Origin: Elmis aenea | Taxonomy: Eukaryota > Arthropoda > Insecta > Coleoptera > Elmidae | Length of the DNA: 64,000 bases | NCBI GenBank assembly: GCA_947652605.1 | Contig: CANTFG010000129.1 | Coordinates: 124,001 to 188,000 of the forward strand | Direction: 5' to 3' | Part shown: piece by piece, positions 34,936 to 45,662 of the stretch | Layout of the letters: every line of letters begins with the position of its first letter | Position numbering within the stretch: position 1 is the first letter of the stretch | Notes under the pieces: generated by a model | Seen by the model: only the letters and a program-made list of their open reading frames with translations | Database searches by the model: none | What the model was told of the DNA's origin: nothing | Program-made: the position numbers and the translations under genes

Positions 34936-35935
34936 CAAGTTATATCTGAAGACCTTATTCCTTTTGTTTATAAGTAGAGGTACCCTAGTGCGATTAAAAC
35001 TTCGTGATGACTGGTTTGACTGCTTGATAGACCCGAATAAGGAAAAATGTTGATTATTAATACCTGGAATAGTGTTCCTGACTCATATAATCATCTGAAC
35101 AAACTAGCATTTGCTGTTCTTTCCTTATTCGGGTCTACATATTCATGCGAACAAACAAAAATTTGGTTCTCAAAAGAAATTTCAATCGTTGTATTGTTGA
35201 TATTTGGCTCTGTTGACTAATGGGTTTGCCGACCACTGGTATAGGCCATGCACTATCGTTCATAGTAAACTGTCATACTTAAATCAAGCAAGTGTTATTT
35301 CGCGATAACATTCACATAGAAATATGTAAATGAAATGCAAAAAAAGATGTAACAAAAGGCGGTTACAATTTTAAGTCAAATGTATATGCAAACCAACTAT
35401 TGTTTGGCCGTCAATAATAACCCAAATTTTCGTTTTACTTGTTCTCAAGCCCAGCGAGGTGTGTAATCAATTATCTGAGAAGTGCAAAACTGACTTTTGC
35501 TTTACACGCCACGTTCTTAACTATGCCACAAGTTCTTAAATACACAGTCGGTTGGTGAGCACGTCAAAAAGTTAATATTACATTTAAGCTAGTAATGCTG
35601 TAGCCTGTAGCGAGCTAAAGCTGATTATTGCATTATTTTACATTATTTATGCACAAATAAACAAAACTGTAAAAGTTTATTGTAAAGTCAATAATAGTGC
35701 ATGTTATACGCTCGGTGAGTCGTTGTTCAAAGTAACGGTACTGCTATAATGAGGATGGTAATGCATCAATGCATAATTGATAATTCTAGCAAACTTCGGT
35801 GACCGTACAAGCTTTTATATAAAACCCCTTTAAATGCGGTTGCATCAAAAGAGAATTATAAAATGCGTCATATATTGAGATCCTTTAAAAAAGGGCGTAT
35901 TTTTAAATAATCTACTTAGACATGAAAATGAAATA
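34936..35935. other. No gene recognised; one 18-bp inverted repeat
   Basis: TAGACCCGAATAAGGAAA (35028-35045) and its exact complement (35120-35137) enclose 74 bases. The remainder shows nothing I can support. Confidence 0.55.
35028..35137. repeat. Perfect 18-bp inverted repeat, 110 bp in all
   Basis: Exact 18-base arms are unlikely by chance at this spacing. It could be a tiny MITE or a structured RNA. No family is recognised. Confidence 0.75.
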
Positions 35936-36196
35936 TCAAAATAAAAACAGATGAGGGATATATAAGAAGAACGAACAAGAAGGTATATACAATTTTTGAA
36001 AGAGCAAGGGAGGACAGCAGAATAATAAGAGATGTAGCGTGGAAAGAGTATGCATACAAGCAAAAGAGGGGAAGACCCAAAAAAGATGGAGAGAAGCTGT
36101 GGAGACAGAACTAAGAGATAAAAACATAATGAATTGGAGAAAAAAAGCGAAAGAGCTAAGATTGTGGAAGAACATCACTAAGCTCTGGGCCTAAAC
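35936..36196 (+). pseudogene. RTE-like LINE, degraded C-terminal fragment
   Basis: The plus strand encodes the usual ending in two frames: KRGRPKK, a shift, then RWREAVETELRDKNIMNWRK and WKNITKLWA before a stop. Before it, ERAREDSRIIRDVAWKEYAY is consistent with the same protein. A (TA)n run at 36214-36232 follows. The shift in the GRP motif makes it dead. Confidence 0.75.
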
Positions 36197-36232
36197 GGCC
36201 TGCAAAATAGCTTTTATATATATATATATATA

Positions 36233-37313
36233 GTAAATATATTTAATGGGTTTTGTGGTCTTTACTGAAGACTTCAGTGGGGCATAAAGAAAACTCTTTG
36301 TTGATCACCAATATTTCGGATTTATTTCTATCCTTCCTCAGGGTTACTGTACAACAGGAACAAAAATATTTTTGTGACACAAACATGAATAAAAACAAAG
36401 TGTTTTTATTATAGTTTATACTTACTCAAAGCGAGAATGTATTAAGAAGCTGAACCAATTGGAACGCCAGAGTAGAAATTCATTTAAAATTTGTATTTAA
36501 CCAAAAGGGTTAAAATTTTGAACGTATATTATTAAAATGTTTATATATATTATTAAAATGTTTGTACAAATATTAAAATGTTTGTATATATTATTAAAAC
36601 TGGTTTAAATTTTAAGAGTTGCTTTACACAACTCAATCGTCAAAAAATCAGTGTCACAGTAAATCACAAAATTTAAAAAAAGAACAGCACATTTTCACAT
36701 GTTAAAATTTGACTAACTAACTATTATAAGAATAAAAATATAAATATGTGAATAACGTTATGTAAACGACATGCCCTTTTACAGGTTATAAAAATATATA
36801 AATAGTAGTAGTTGATGATTACATTGATATTACAGGATTATGAAAATAATTAAATAAATTAAGTGATGTCACACGACATTGCACTTGTAAAAGTTAGACA
36901 GTCAATGCGGAAACTAAAAAATAATACAACGTGGATGTGAATTATGAACATATGATCCAGAGACTGCTAGTAGTGTCTAAATGTACGCTAGTCGTGAATA
37001 TAATACATGAAATATTTATAAATATAAACCTGATTTAATACAAAAAATCCTTAGAATTAATTTAAATGACAAGACTTATCATAAAAGTTAACATTTGCAA
37101 TTTGTCAAAAACAATTTGAACACTATAAATACAATATAAAAAGGGAAAAGAACATAGACAGCAAATACTGATAATGAACAGAACAAATTGATCATTAGAA
37201 CTTAAGAAGTCAGTTATTTGAACCAAGTAAATAAGAATAAATTAAACTTAACTGACTTATATCAGTTTTATTGTTTATAGCATTAGGTGCTTTACTAATT
37301 TCGTACATATATA
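36233..37313. other. No gene recognised; possible Penelope-like terminal sequence
   Basis: At 36290-36345 the minus strand reads CTGAGGAAGGAT, a short spacer, ATCCGAAATATTGG. I associate this with Penelope-like element ends (see findings). At 36520-36600 TATTATTAAAATGTTTATA repeats about four times. No reverse transcriptase frame is present. Confidence 0.35.
36520..36600 (+). repeat. Degenerate tandem repeat (TATTATTAAAATGTTT)
   Basis: Four units of about 18-22 bases share ATTAAAATGTTT, with variable TA-rich spacers. Confidence 0.75.
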
Positions 37314-37797
37314 TACAGGGTGACAATAATCTACATGTGTTGTATGGGTAACTTTGTTATTACAAGAGTAACAAAGTCGGTTAAATTAGCAAAGTTGGGC
37401 AGAATTTCAAGACGAATTTAATGCCATTTTGACATTTGGTCTACACCTTCAACTTTTTTAAATATTTTGAAAAAACCAAAAACAGACGATTTTTTCAATG
37501 GTAAATAATTCCACAGCCACCTATGTTAAAACCAAAGTGTGAATTGATTCCTTTAGATATTTTTACGTAGAATTAGAAAAAAATATTTAAAAAGTCATAG
37601 CTCACTCGATTTTCGAGATATAAGCCAAACTTGACTTTTTTTAAATGGCAACCATAGTTGGCTATGGGTTCATTAAATAGCTTATTTTCTTCTGATTTCA
37701 AAAATGTATGGGTTGTCATATCTATTTCAATTAGTTTTCTTACAATTTGCAAAAACCGAAATTATTACTAAATAGTATGTGAGTGCCTTGGAACTGG
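37314..37797 (+). repeat. Left long terminal inverted repeat
   Basis: Mirrored at 39124-39607. The match runs from TACAGGGTGACAATAATC through GTGCCTTGGAACTGG. The inner ends diverge slightly. Confidence 0.95.
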
Positions 37798-37910
37798 AGA
37801 GCATTTTTTGTTTTTTTTAAATTAGTTGTCAAACTAAGTTCTGTTTTGCTGCTAATTACTGATGTGAATGTGTTAAGTAATTGTGATAAAAGTTTAAAAA
37901 AATAAAAAAT

Positions 37911-38956
37911 ATGGCTTATTCGAGGGAAGAAAAAAATTTTGCTACTACAGTTGTAATCGTGATGTAAACGCAGCATCGGAATTATATCTACTAACATACA
38001 TGGAAAGAAGGCAGCCAGATAAAAGATTGTTTGCAAAACTCGAAGCTAATTTAAAACAGTATGGATCATTTTCTAAACCAAAAGATGCCAAAATAAATTT
38101 TAATGAAGATACAGAGGTACTTGTTTTGGCATACAATACTTTTAAACCAACTGCATCTGTACAAGAAATCGGACTTGAGTGTAACGTATCCAGAGAACAA
38201 GCAAGAATAATTTTAAAACAAAATAATTTTAATCCTTATCATCATCATATTGGAAATACGTTGTACCCAACAGATTTGGATAGAAGATTAAACTATGCTA
38301 CATGGTTCGTGGAAGAAAGTCGAAGACACGAACTCTTTTCTCAATCAATTTTATTTACTGACGAGGCAAAATTTACAAACAATGGATTATTTAATAGAAA
38401 AAATCATATTTACTGGGCGAGGGAAAATCCACACTTAACGGTTGAAAGACGTGATCAACATGTTTTTAGTATCAATGTTTGGTGTGCCATTCTTGGTACA
38501 AAAATACTCGGTCCTTATTTTTATGAGGAAAATTTAAATTCAGAGCGCTATTTGTTATTTTTACAAAATCAATTAGAAGAAATGTTGGACGATCTTCCAT
38601 TGAACTTGATTCAAAATTTGAATTACTTTCAGCATGATGGAGCACCAGCTCACAATGCACAAATAATATCAAACTATTTATTAGAAAAATTTCCTAACTG
38701 GATAGGTAACAGAGGTCATATTGCATGGCCTCCCAGGTCTCCGGACCTAACGCCTATGGATTTTTTTCTATGGGGAACTATTAAAGATAAAGTTTATAAA
38801 GAAAAGCCCCATAGTGTTGATCACCTGAAAACCAACATAAGAGCAGCTGTAGCAGAAATCAGACATAATACTTTACTAAAAGTGCAAAGTGAAATATTAA
38901 AACGGTGTCAACTGTGTGTTCAAGAAAATGGTGGCCACTTTGAAGCATTATTATAA
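37911..38956 (+). pseudogene. Mariner-like transposase, copy 2 (one 10-bp deletion near the start)
   Basis: The start codon shared with copy 1 is at 37911, but 10 bases (TTATATGTTA in copy 1) are missing after the AAAAAAA run near 37938, so the frame shifts; the long open part starts at the ATG at 38000 (318 residues). The rest looks whole: helix-turn-helix region to about residue 80, then D121 (FTDEAKF), D213 (QHDGAPAHN) and D254 (SPDLTPMDFF). That leaves 40 residues between the last two aspartates, longer than the 34 of classical mariner. It ends with CVQENGGHFEALL. A protein from 38000 would keep all three catalytic residues but lack the first DNA-binding helices. It is probably inactive on its own. 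Confidence 0.93.
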
Positions 38957-39123
38957 TTTTTAATTTAATTTTAGTCATTAATTATTATGTTAGTAGTTTA
39001 TTAATATTAGCCACGAAGTATTTTATTTGTTATTGTTCAATTAAATTATTTTACTAGTAATTTCAATTGTTTCTGATTGTTTCTGATGATTAGATATAAA
39101 GCAAGAAAACATGACATTCTTGT

Positions 39124-39607
39124 CCAATTCCAAGGCACCCTTATACTATTTAGTAATAATTTCGGTTTTTGCAAATTGTAAGAAAACTAATGGAAATAGA
39201 TATGACAACCCATACATTTTTGAAATCAGAAGAAAATAAGCTATTTAATGAACCCATAGCCAACTATGGTTGCCATTTAAAAAAAGTCAAGTTTGGCTTA
39301 TATCTCGAAAATCGAGTGAGCTATGACTTTTTAAATATTTTTTTCTAATTCTACGTAAAAATATCTAAAGGAATCAATTCACACTTTGGTTTTAACATAG
39401 GTGGCTGTGGAATTATTTACCATTGAAAAAATCGTCTGTTTTTGGTTTTTTCAAAATATTTAAAAAAGTTGAAGGTGTAGACCAAATGTCAAAATGGCAT
39501 TAAATTCGTCTTGAAATTCTGCCCAACTTTGCTAATTTAACCGACTTTGTTACTCTTGTAATAACAAAGTTACCCATACAACACATGTAGATTATTGTCA
39601 CCCTGTA
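39124..39607 (-). repeat. Right long terminal inverted repeat
   Basis: Reverse complement of 37314-37797, ending CACCCTGTA before TA. Also nearly identical to 5407-5900. Confidence 0.95.
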
Positions 39608-42603
39608 TACATACTTTGGAACGTATGAAATTCACTTTTTTTAATTTTTTTGTATGTAGGTGTAGGTTATACCCGCCGGGACCATCAATTTTGTATATGG
39701 CCACGACACACCAAGTTTTCTCTCAGTGTATTTTTGTTTACTACAAACTTTTTCAAGAAAAAAACCTGGAGCATTTGTTAAAGTACTAGCTTTTTTGTTA
39801 AATTTGTTTTTTAAAAGCAGCTTGTTCTAGTTTTGTTTAAGTAAACAATAATTTGCATTCGTTTTTTTAAATTTAGTAATTAATCAATTCAAACTTTTGA
39901 AAGTTACATCAAGCAAAGATACGACAAAAAACTCAATGACACATAAACATAATTGCAAAAACAAAATGTCGCGTATTATGGCAGACTTAATTTCATCAGT
40001 TAAGGGTTAAAAAGCATCGTTTACTTGGTAACAACCAAGGACAAAACTCAGAGCTTTTTTAATTATCGCGTACGATAGGAAAACAACATTAGCTTAATAA
40101 TTTTGCAAGTGGTAGCAAAAACCTGTATCACGTGAAAGCGTTGTGGTAGTGTGGTGAAAAAGTTGTTATTATTAAAATCTAGAAGACCGATAAGATATAC
40201 AATGGAGTGCGATCACGCGTTTGATCAATAAACAAAAACGTAAATTGTGATGCACATGAATTGCAAACAATGGGGGAGCTAAAATGTTCAACTAATTGAG
40301 ATAAGCTTATGCATGTAACCTCCTGGAAAAACAATTTACGCAACAATACTATATAAATATTTTGCTTAAGTCTTAGGCTCGGCGGCACAGCGCTTTGTCA
40401 AAATAAAACAGACAAAGCCACGCCGTTGTAGTTACTGTAAAAAAGAAATTCGACTTTAACCAACGTTTGAACAACCAAACTTAAACAACACAGGCCGACA
40501 TGACTTTTGTTGTTTTGAATTTGATTGGTATTATTTACTAATTCGGTGGCGCTAATTACGAATCTGCTTTTAGTTTTTTGATATCATATCAGGTTTTCAC
40601 ACAAAGAATTTTTTTAATAAACTGGGATATTCAGAACAAATAAAGATTATTATTATTATACATCCTATGTAATTCTACGTATTGGACCCAAACTTGTCAT
40701 TTTGCTGAAAAACTTGATGAGATGGCAAAAATCTGTGTGTGCCGTTGAACTCAGAGCATGTTATTTATATAAGAACAGCAATTTTAATATAAATTATACA
40801 AATAGTTTGGTTTAAATAGTTTTAAAATTAATTTTTTTGTTTAAAAACTCACTAATCTGTTTTTCCCATTTTCCTGAAAAACTTGATGTGATAGCGAAAA
40901 ACTACGTGTTCCAACGAATGCAGAGCATGTAATTTATATAAAAACAGTTATCAAAATTAAAACAACGTTCTGAAATGTCAGCTTGTGTTATCGACCAACG
41001 TAACTTTTTTGTTGATGTTATTCATATCACTGCAATAAAACCGTGTTATTTTATATCTTTAAGCCTAAAAGACGAGTCAAGTACTAAAAAATGTGTTAGC
41101 AAGATTGTCACTAGCTTATTTTCATCCCTTCGATGGTTAAATTCTAGTCTACGTCAACAAGTACTTATCGTCTTATCGAAATTGAATAGTATGCGTTACA
41201 ATATTTGTTTACTTGCATGACTGGCTCTAAATACCCAAATATGCCTTTGGATGTGAAGAACTTTACATTGGAGATGACTTTCAACCTACTGTGGCCCTAA
41301 GCTGTGGCATTAAGTATTTGCGTCTCCATAATAAACAGATATTATTTTTATTAGAAGTAAGGAGTGAATAATGTTATCAAGAGATATTTGGGGACTTGTT
41401 TATTGCGAGGGAGTACTAAGCTGTACTTTACCGACTTCATAGAATAAGGTATGTTTCATTGTGCTTCACATACAGGTGCGATTTTTTATATTTGAAACTA
41501 AGGGAACCTGTAAATGTACAAAACGTTTGATAATTTTACTAAAATAGAGATAATTTTGGCCTGAATAAAAATCATAGATTCGAATGATCGTTCTAGAAGA
41601 CAGATGCAGTTAGGTTTAAGGCTTTTTTGGTAAAAGAAACACCATGTGTGCAAACCTTTGTAGTTTCTGAGATTAAAAAATTGTAAAATATAAACTAAAA
41701 TGGTATAATTTACCACGAAAATATACTTTTAAACAGGAAACCAATATTACTGTTTTATTGAAAGTAAATTATCAAAGACATGGCAATGACCTATTTACAA
41801 ATTTATTTTTATAAAGCATTTTAAGACTTACAATGTGACATGATTTGAATTAAATGTCAAACAAGAACTCCGATCCATTAAAAGAATAATTACACCTTGT
41901 CAGTAAAACCCGGATTTCATGCGGTATAAAATAAAAACGTGTTGTCAGCTGTTTAACAATAACAATCAGTTTGACCCAAATTCATTTAAATTCGTTAGGA
42001 CGCGGTATAAAAGTGTTAAGAAACTGTAAACTTCTTGTATTTCTATAAATATTTTAGCGGCGACTGTTCGAGATGATTACAGTAATTGTTCGGCAGTTTT
42101 AATAGCAACCTCATTCGGAGCGGATGCAGATATGAGCTATTACGAAACGTTTCAGAAGCTTTTGGACGCTAGGTGACCGACTTTCCTGCAATTAATAAAA
42201 GCGTTGCGCGTGATTACGGCGTCAATTAATTGTTCAAATTTTCCAAATCAGTGTTAATGGCACATTTAGAAGCCTTTGAAAGTGGCCAACACCGTGCTAG
42301 TTAAATAAATTGGTACGCAACTTGCGTCAGCGGAGACAAAAAATAACTCTTTCAGGTGAAATAGGCTTGAATGCTCATTCAAATTTTGTCTCAAAATATT
42401 CACAAAGACACTCCAATAAAATATTCGACCCAAAACGTGCGAGCATTTCTGCAGGGTCACAAGCTTTTTAAAAGTAATTTTCAATACCTTTTTTTAATCA
42501 TATTTTTATCTGTCGTTTCAATACTTATCGTTAGTAAGATTTCACTTTTGTGTTTGAGGGTGACATCTCAGAAATTTATATACATAGAGAGTTTTTTTTT
42601 ACA
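39608..42603. other. No gene proven; one repeat pair and one exon-like stretch
   Basis: A diverged direct repeat, TTGCTGAAAAACTTGATG at 40704 and TTCCTGAAAAACTTGATG at 40872, extends about 100 bases in each copy. A triplet-tail-like AATAAAGATTATTATTATTA lies at 40640. A CpG-richer open stretch at 42057-42175 is discussed in findings. The remaining frames show no motif. Confidence 0.45.
40698..40965 (+). repeat. Diverged direct duplication, period about 168 bp
   Basis: The two units share CTGAAAAACTTGATG, GCAGAGCATGT-like and TAATTTATATAA words in the same order. Confidence 0.7.
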
Positions 42604-43475
42604 GGCCGTTTACGCCCACAGCTCCGTAGTTTTCTTCCACTCTTTTCTATTCTTTTCCAATCTCTTATGCCCTTATCTTTAAGGTCTGGTAGCACTACTT
42701 TTCTCTCCACCGTCTTCTACTTGTAGTTTGGTGTTTTCCAGGCTATCATTTCTGGTGTTCGTCCATCTGCCTTTCTTTCGATATGACCCAACCACTGTAA
42801 TCTTTTGGCTTTTATTATCCAAGTCAATTGCTGGTCCCTTGTACATCTCATAAATTTCCCTCTTTGTTCTTCTCTCATTTCCTTGTTCTGTTTTCCTTCC
42901 TCCCAAAACTCTTCTAAGTATTTTCCTCTCCAATCTCTGCAATATTTCCTGTGTTTTCTTATTCAGCATCCAAGTTTCGCAGGCATATAGTGCTGTTGGT
43001 CGCAGTACTGTTTTGCAAAGGCGGAATTTAGCATCTCTAGATAACTGTTTCACCCTTAGTGGTTGGTTCAAGGCTCCGACACAAGTATTTGCTTTTGTTA
43101 ATATTGCCTCCAATTCTTTTCCTTCCTAAGAGTTTTTCGTTATTCTGGCACCCAGATAAACAAACTCATCCACTTTTTCCAGACTCATTTCTGCCAATTT
43201 CGTAGTTATTTCTAGGATTACATTCTGCTGACTTCCTCCAATAGACATAATTTAACTTTAAATTTCTTCTGGTTTAATAGCAACCCCCATCTTAGAAGCC
43301 ACCTCCACCAATCTCCTTGTCGCGTGTACTAATTTCTTTATGTTTCTGTCTATAATGGCGATGTCGTCTGCATATCTCACTATTTGATGGCTCTTGTACA
43401 TTATATCTCCTCCCTGGTTCAGACGGCTGCTTCTTATTATCTTTTCTATTGCTTTGTTGAATAGTACAGTTGAAA
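42604..43475 (-). pseudogene. RTE-like LINE, reverse transcriptase C-terminal fragment
   Basis: The minus strand from 43475 reads STVLFNKAIEKIIR, the NQGGDIMYKSHQIV stretch, RYADDIAIIDRN (catalytic YADD) and VDEFVYLGARITKN, then the 144-residue open part to 42679 with LRPTALYACETWMLNKK. Two stops near 43255 and a shift before DLKDKGIRDWKRIEKSGRK (in another frame, 42604-42700) make it a pseudogene. It is 5' truncated at 43475. The family differs from the fragment at 26 kb (CETWMLNKK against SETWPLTSK). Confidence 0.86.
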
Positions 43476-43620
43476 TTTAGGATTTAGGATTAGAGGCTCT
43501 ATTTTTTAACAAAATCCTACGTGTTTTGATTAAATCCAAATTTCGTCAATATTCTTTTTTTTTGCCTCCGTCCAGAAAATCAGTTGTTTTCGATCAAATT
43601 TTCAGGGTAGAAAATACATC

Positions 43621-43720
43621 TTTACTGACCTAGGCCAGAAAGAAACTGGTTGCCATTGTAATGAGTTGTCTTTACCGGCCTAGGCCGGAAAGCAGCTGGT
43701 TGCCATGGGGACGAGTTGTT
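43621..43720 (+). repeat. 50-bp tandem duplication with a CCGGCCTAGGCCGG palindrome
   Basis: Unit 1 (43621-43670) and unit 2 (43671-43720) share the CTAGGCC core, CTGGTTGCCAT and GAGTTGT. Unit 2 contains a perfect 14-bp palindrome at 43675-43688. Confidence 0.85.
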
Positions 43721-43863
43721 TTGTTGATTTGCGCTGTCAAACAAACGTCATTATACCACCAAGCGAGTTTTCACCTGTAGTTTGTTAAGTTATTGTTTAA
43801 TTATGGATGATGGGTGACTTTGGTGTCAGTGGCGGACGCAGAAGAAATATTGTACGTAACATA

Positions 43864-43884
43864 CCAGTAAAGTGTCTTTACTGG
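43864..43884. repeat. Perfect 9-bp hairpin (CCAGTAAAG-TGT-CTTTACTGG)
   Basis: Exact arms with a 3-base loop, within 200 bases of the related TTTACTGACC/TTTACCGGCC repeats. Confidence 0.75.
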
Positions 43885-45024
43885 ACTTGTATGCTTTCAG
43901 GACTCGCCTACGGCTCGGCTACTTTTCGGTCTTGTTACGTAAATAACTAACAAGGCAAATAAATTTATAACAGTGGTACTACTCATCCAAACCTACCCAC
44001 TACAAGGATGGCTTCTTATAGAATCTAATAAAATTTTAAAATGCTAAAAAATGTATCGAATAAATAAAAATCTAAGCCTCTATCGCCGACTACTTTTAGG
44101 GAGTCGCTCGTGATTATCATTAACATCAAAAATAAATTCATAAAAATGATAGTATAGCATTGACGCATACCAAAAAATGCAAATTTAAAATCGTTATAAA
44201 AATATTCTTTAAATTAATTTGTCTCCAATGAAATATTCTATAACATGACATTTATCTCTTCGCAAATAACAGAGCGGCGACATCGCCTACATGAATGTAC
44301 ACGGCGCCCGGCGTCGCTACAGCGTCTTAAATATAGCAACAGCGAGCGGAATTCAACGCATTTCGTTTATATCTCTCCGAAGCTCAGATACTAAGGAAGT
44401 GCATTAAGTTGTGATGAATCACAATTTTATAATTTATCCTATTTTAGTAAGCTAGCTACGGGTACGCTAAAAAATCGTAGCTGCGGCAGTGGCCTAAAGA
44501 CGTTTGTGATGGGGTCTCTATGCCTATGGCATGCTGCAATGCAGCGGTTTCCAAACTCTAAGTACACAAGCCTCACTGATAAAAGGCAATTTTTACAAAA
44601 TTGGCCATATCTCGGTCATTTTTGGCAACAAATATATTTTGGAAAAGCTAAAAAAATTATCTTTCGTATAAAGTCATGGTTTAATAGGGTTTCCATTTAA
44701 AAAAATATAAGTTTACTTAATATCTCGAAAATCAAGATCGTTAAAAAAAAATTATTTTGTTTTATAGTTAAGCATAAAAGTCTGTTTAAAAACCTTTATA
44801 ACGTTTTTTTCTATTTTAATAAATAAAGAAGTTATAGTACATTTTCAAAAATGATGGAATTTCATTTTTCGTCTGTGGTGCCGAAATGGAAAGCGATATA
44901 AAAAATTTGATTACGTAGGCGTTCTTGTCTCAAAAAAACTAGCCCAAGAGGCCGATATCAAGTTTTCGCTAACTAACACGGTAACCGGTATACCCCCTAA
45001 AACATTCGAATTTGGTCCACCCTG
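43885..45024. other. No gene recognised; element end at 45026
   Basis: A CpG-rich stretch at 44275-44345 (GGCGCCCGGCGTCGC) stands out. The sequence up to 45026 ends CGAATTTGGTCCACCCTGTA, the right end of a TACAGGGTG element whose left end I could not find. The frame at 44506 lies within it and has no motif. Confidence 0.45.
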
Positions 45025-45662
45025 TATAGGGTGGTCCCAATTCGATGGGATTACATGGGTATCTCCCTTAATAGTCATGATAGAGAACAGTTAAGTTGCC
45101 AAAAATGTGCAGTTTTTTAAGACAAACTCAGAACAGTTCTTAAATATATTCTATCATTTTCGGTTTTCCTTGTTTTTTTTTTTTTTCACAGCCTCATTTT
45201 GTTTTTCATCTTAAAAAAATATTAAAAAACGTTTGTTACTTGCGTAATATTGAAAATAAATAGATCAACACTTATGTATTTAGTAAGGGAAAAAAATAAG
45301 GAATTTAAATAGGTCTTAGTCAACTATAGCTTCCATTTAAAACAAGGTAAGTTTATGACATAATTTTTTAACGGCGAACGTAAAAAAATGGTTTTAGTAC
45401 TATCAAAATCTACATTAAAATATCTAAAAATAATCTTCATACACTTTTTTGATATTTAAAACAATAATTGAGATATGACACATTAAAAATGTAACAAAAA
45501 ACAGTTTTTCTTTAATACCCCAAAAACCGGAAATGATAGAATATTTTTGAAAATGGTTTTGAGTTTGTCCCAAAAAACTGCACATTTTTGGTAATTTAAC
45601 CGTTTCTCTATCTCGACTATTAAACGAGATACCCATGTAATCCCATCGAATTTGGACCAGTA
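45025..45662. mobile_element. TATAGGGTGGTCCCAATTCG element, 638 bp
   Basis: Left end GGGTGGTCCCAATTCGATGG, right end CCATCGAATTTGGACCAGTA (tip eroded). The arms mirror each other through the ATTACATGGGTATCTC, AAATGTGCAGTTTTTT and CTATCATTTTCGGTTTT words. The interior box (CAACTATAGCTTCCATTT) is 324 bases from the right end. Same family as 31200 and 17907. It touches the previous element head to head at 45025. Confidence 0.85.

Larger units (their letters stand above)
37314..39607 (+). mobile_element. Long-TIR Tc1/mariner element, copy 2 (both ends present)
   Basis: 2.3 kb, flanked by TA. The terminal inverted repeats are about 484 bases each (37314-37797 and 39124-39607) and look almost identical, against 20-30 bases in ordinary mariners. 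The ends read TACAGGGTGACAATAATCTA. Each repeat carries the box AAATGGCAACCATAGTTGGC 329 bases from its end. A single transposase gene lies between the repeats. Copy 1 is at 4716-5900. Confidence 0.96.

Noticed and set aside
34600..34977. 125-codon plus-strand open frame
   Set aside because: It lies over a degraded LINE tail on the minus strand (WYGHITRM) and has no motif of its own.
44275..44345. CpG-rich stretch as a promoter
   Set aside because: A TAAATATA box is present but I found no initiator at the right distance and no donor downstream; kept only as a composition note.
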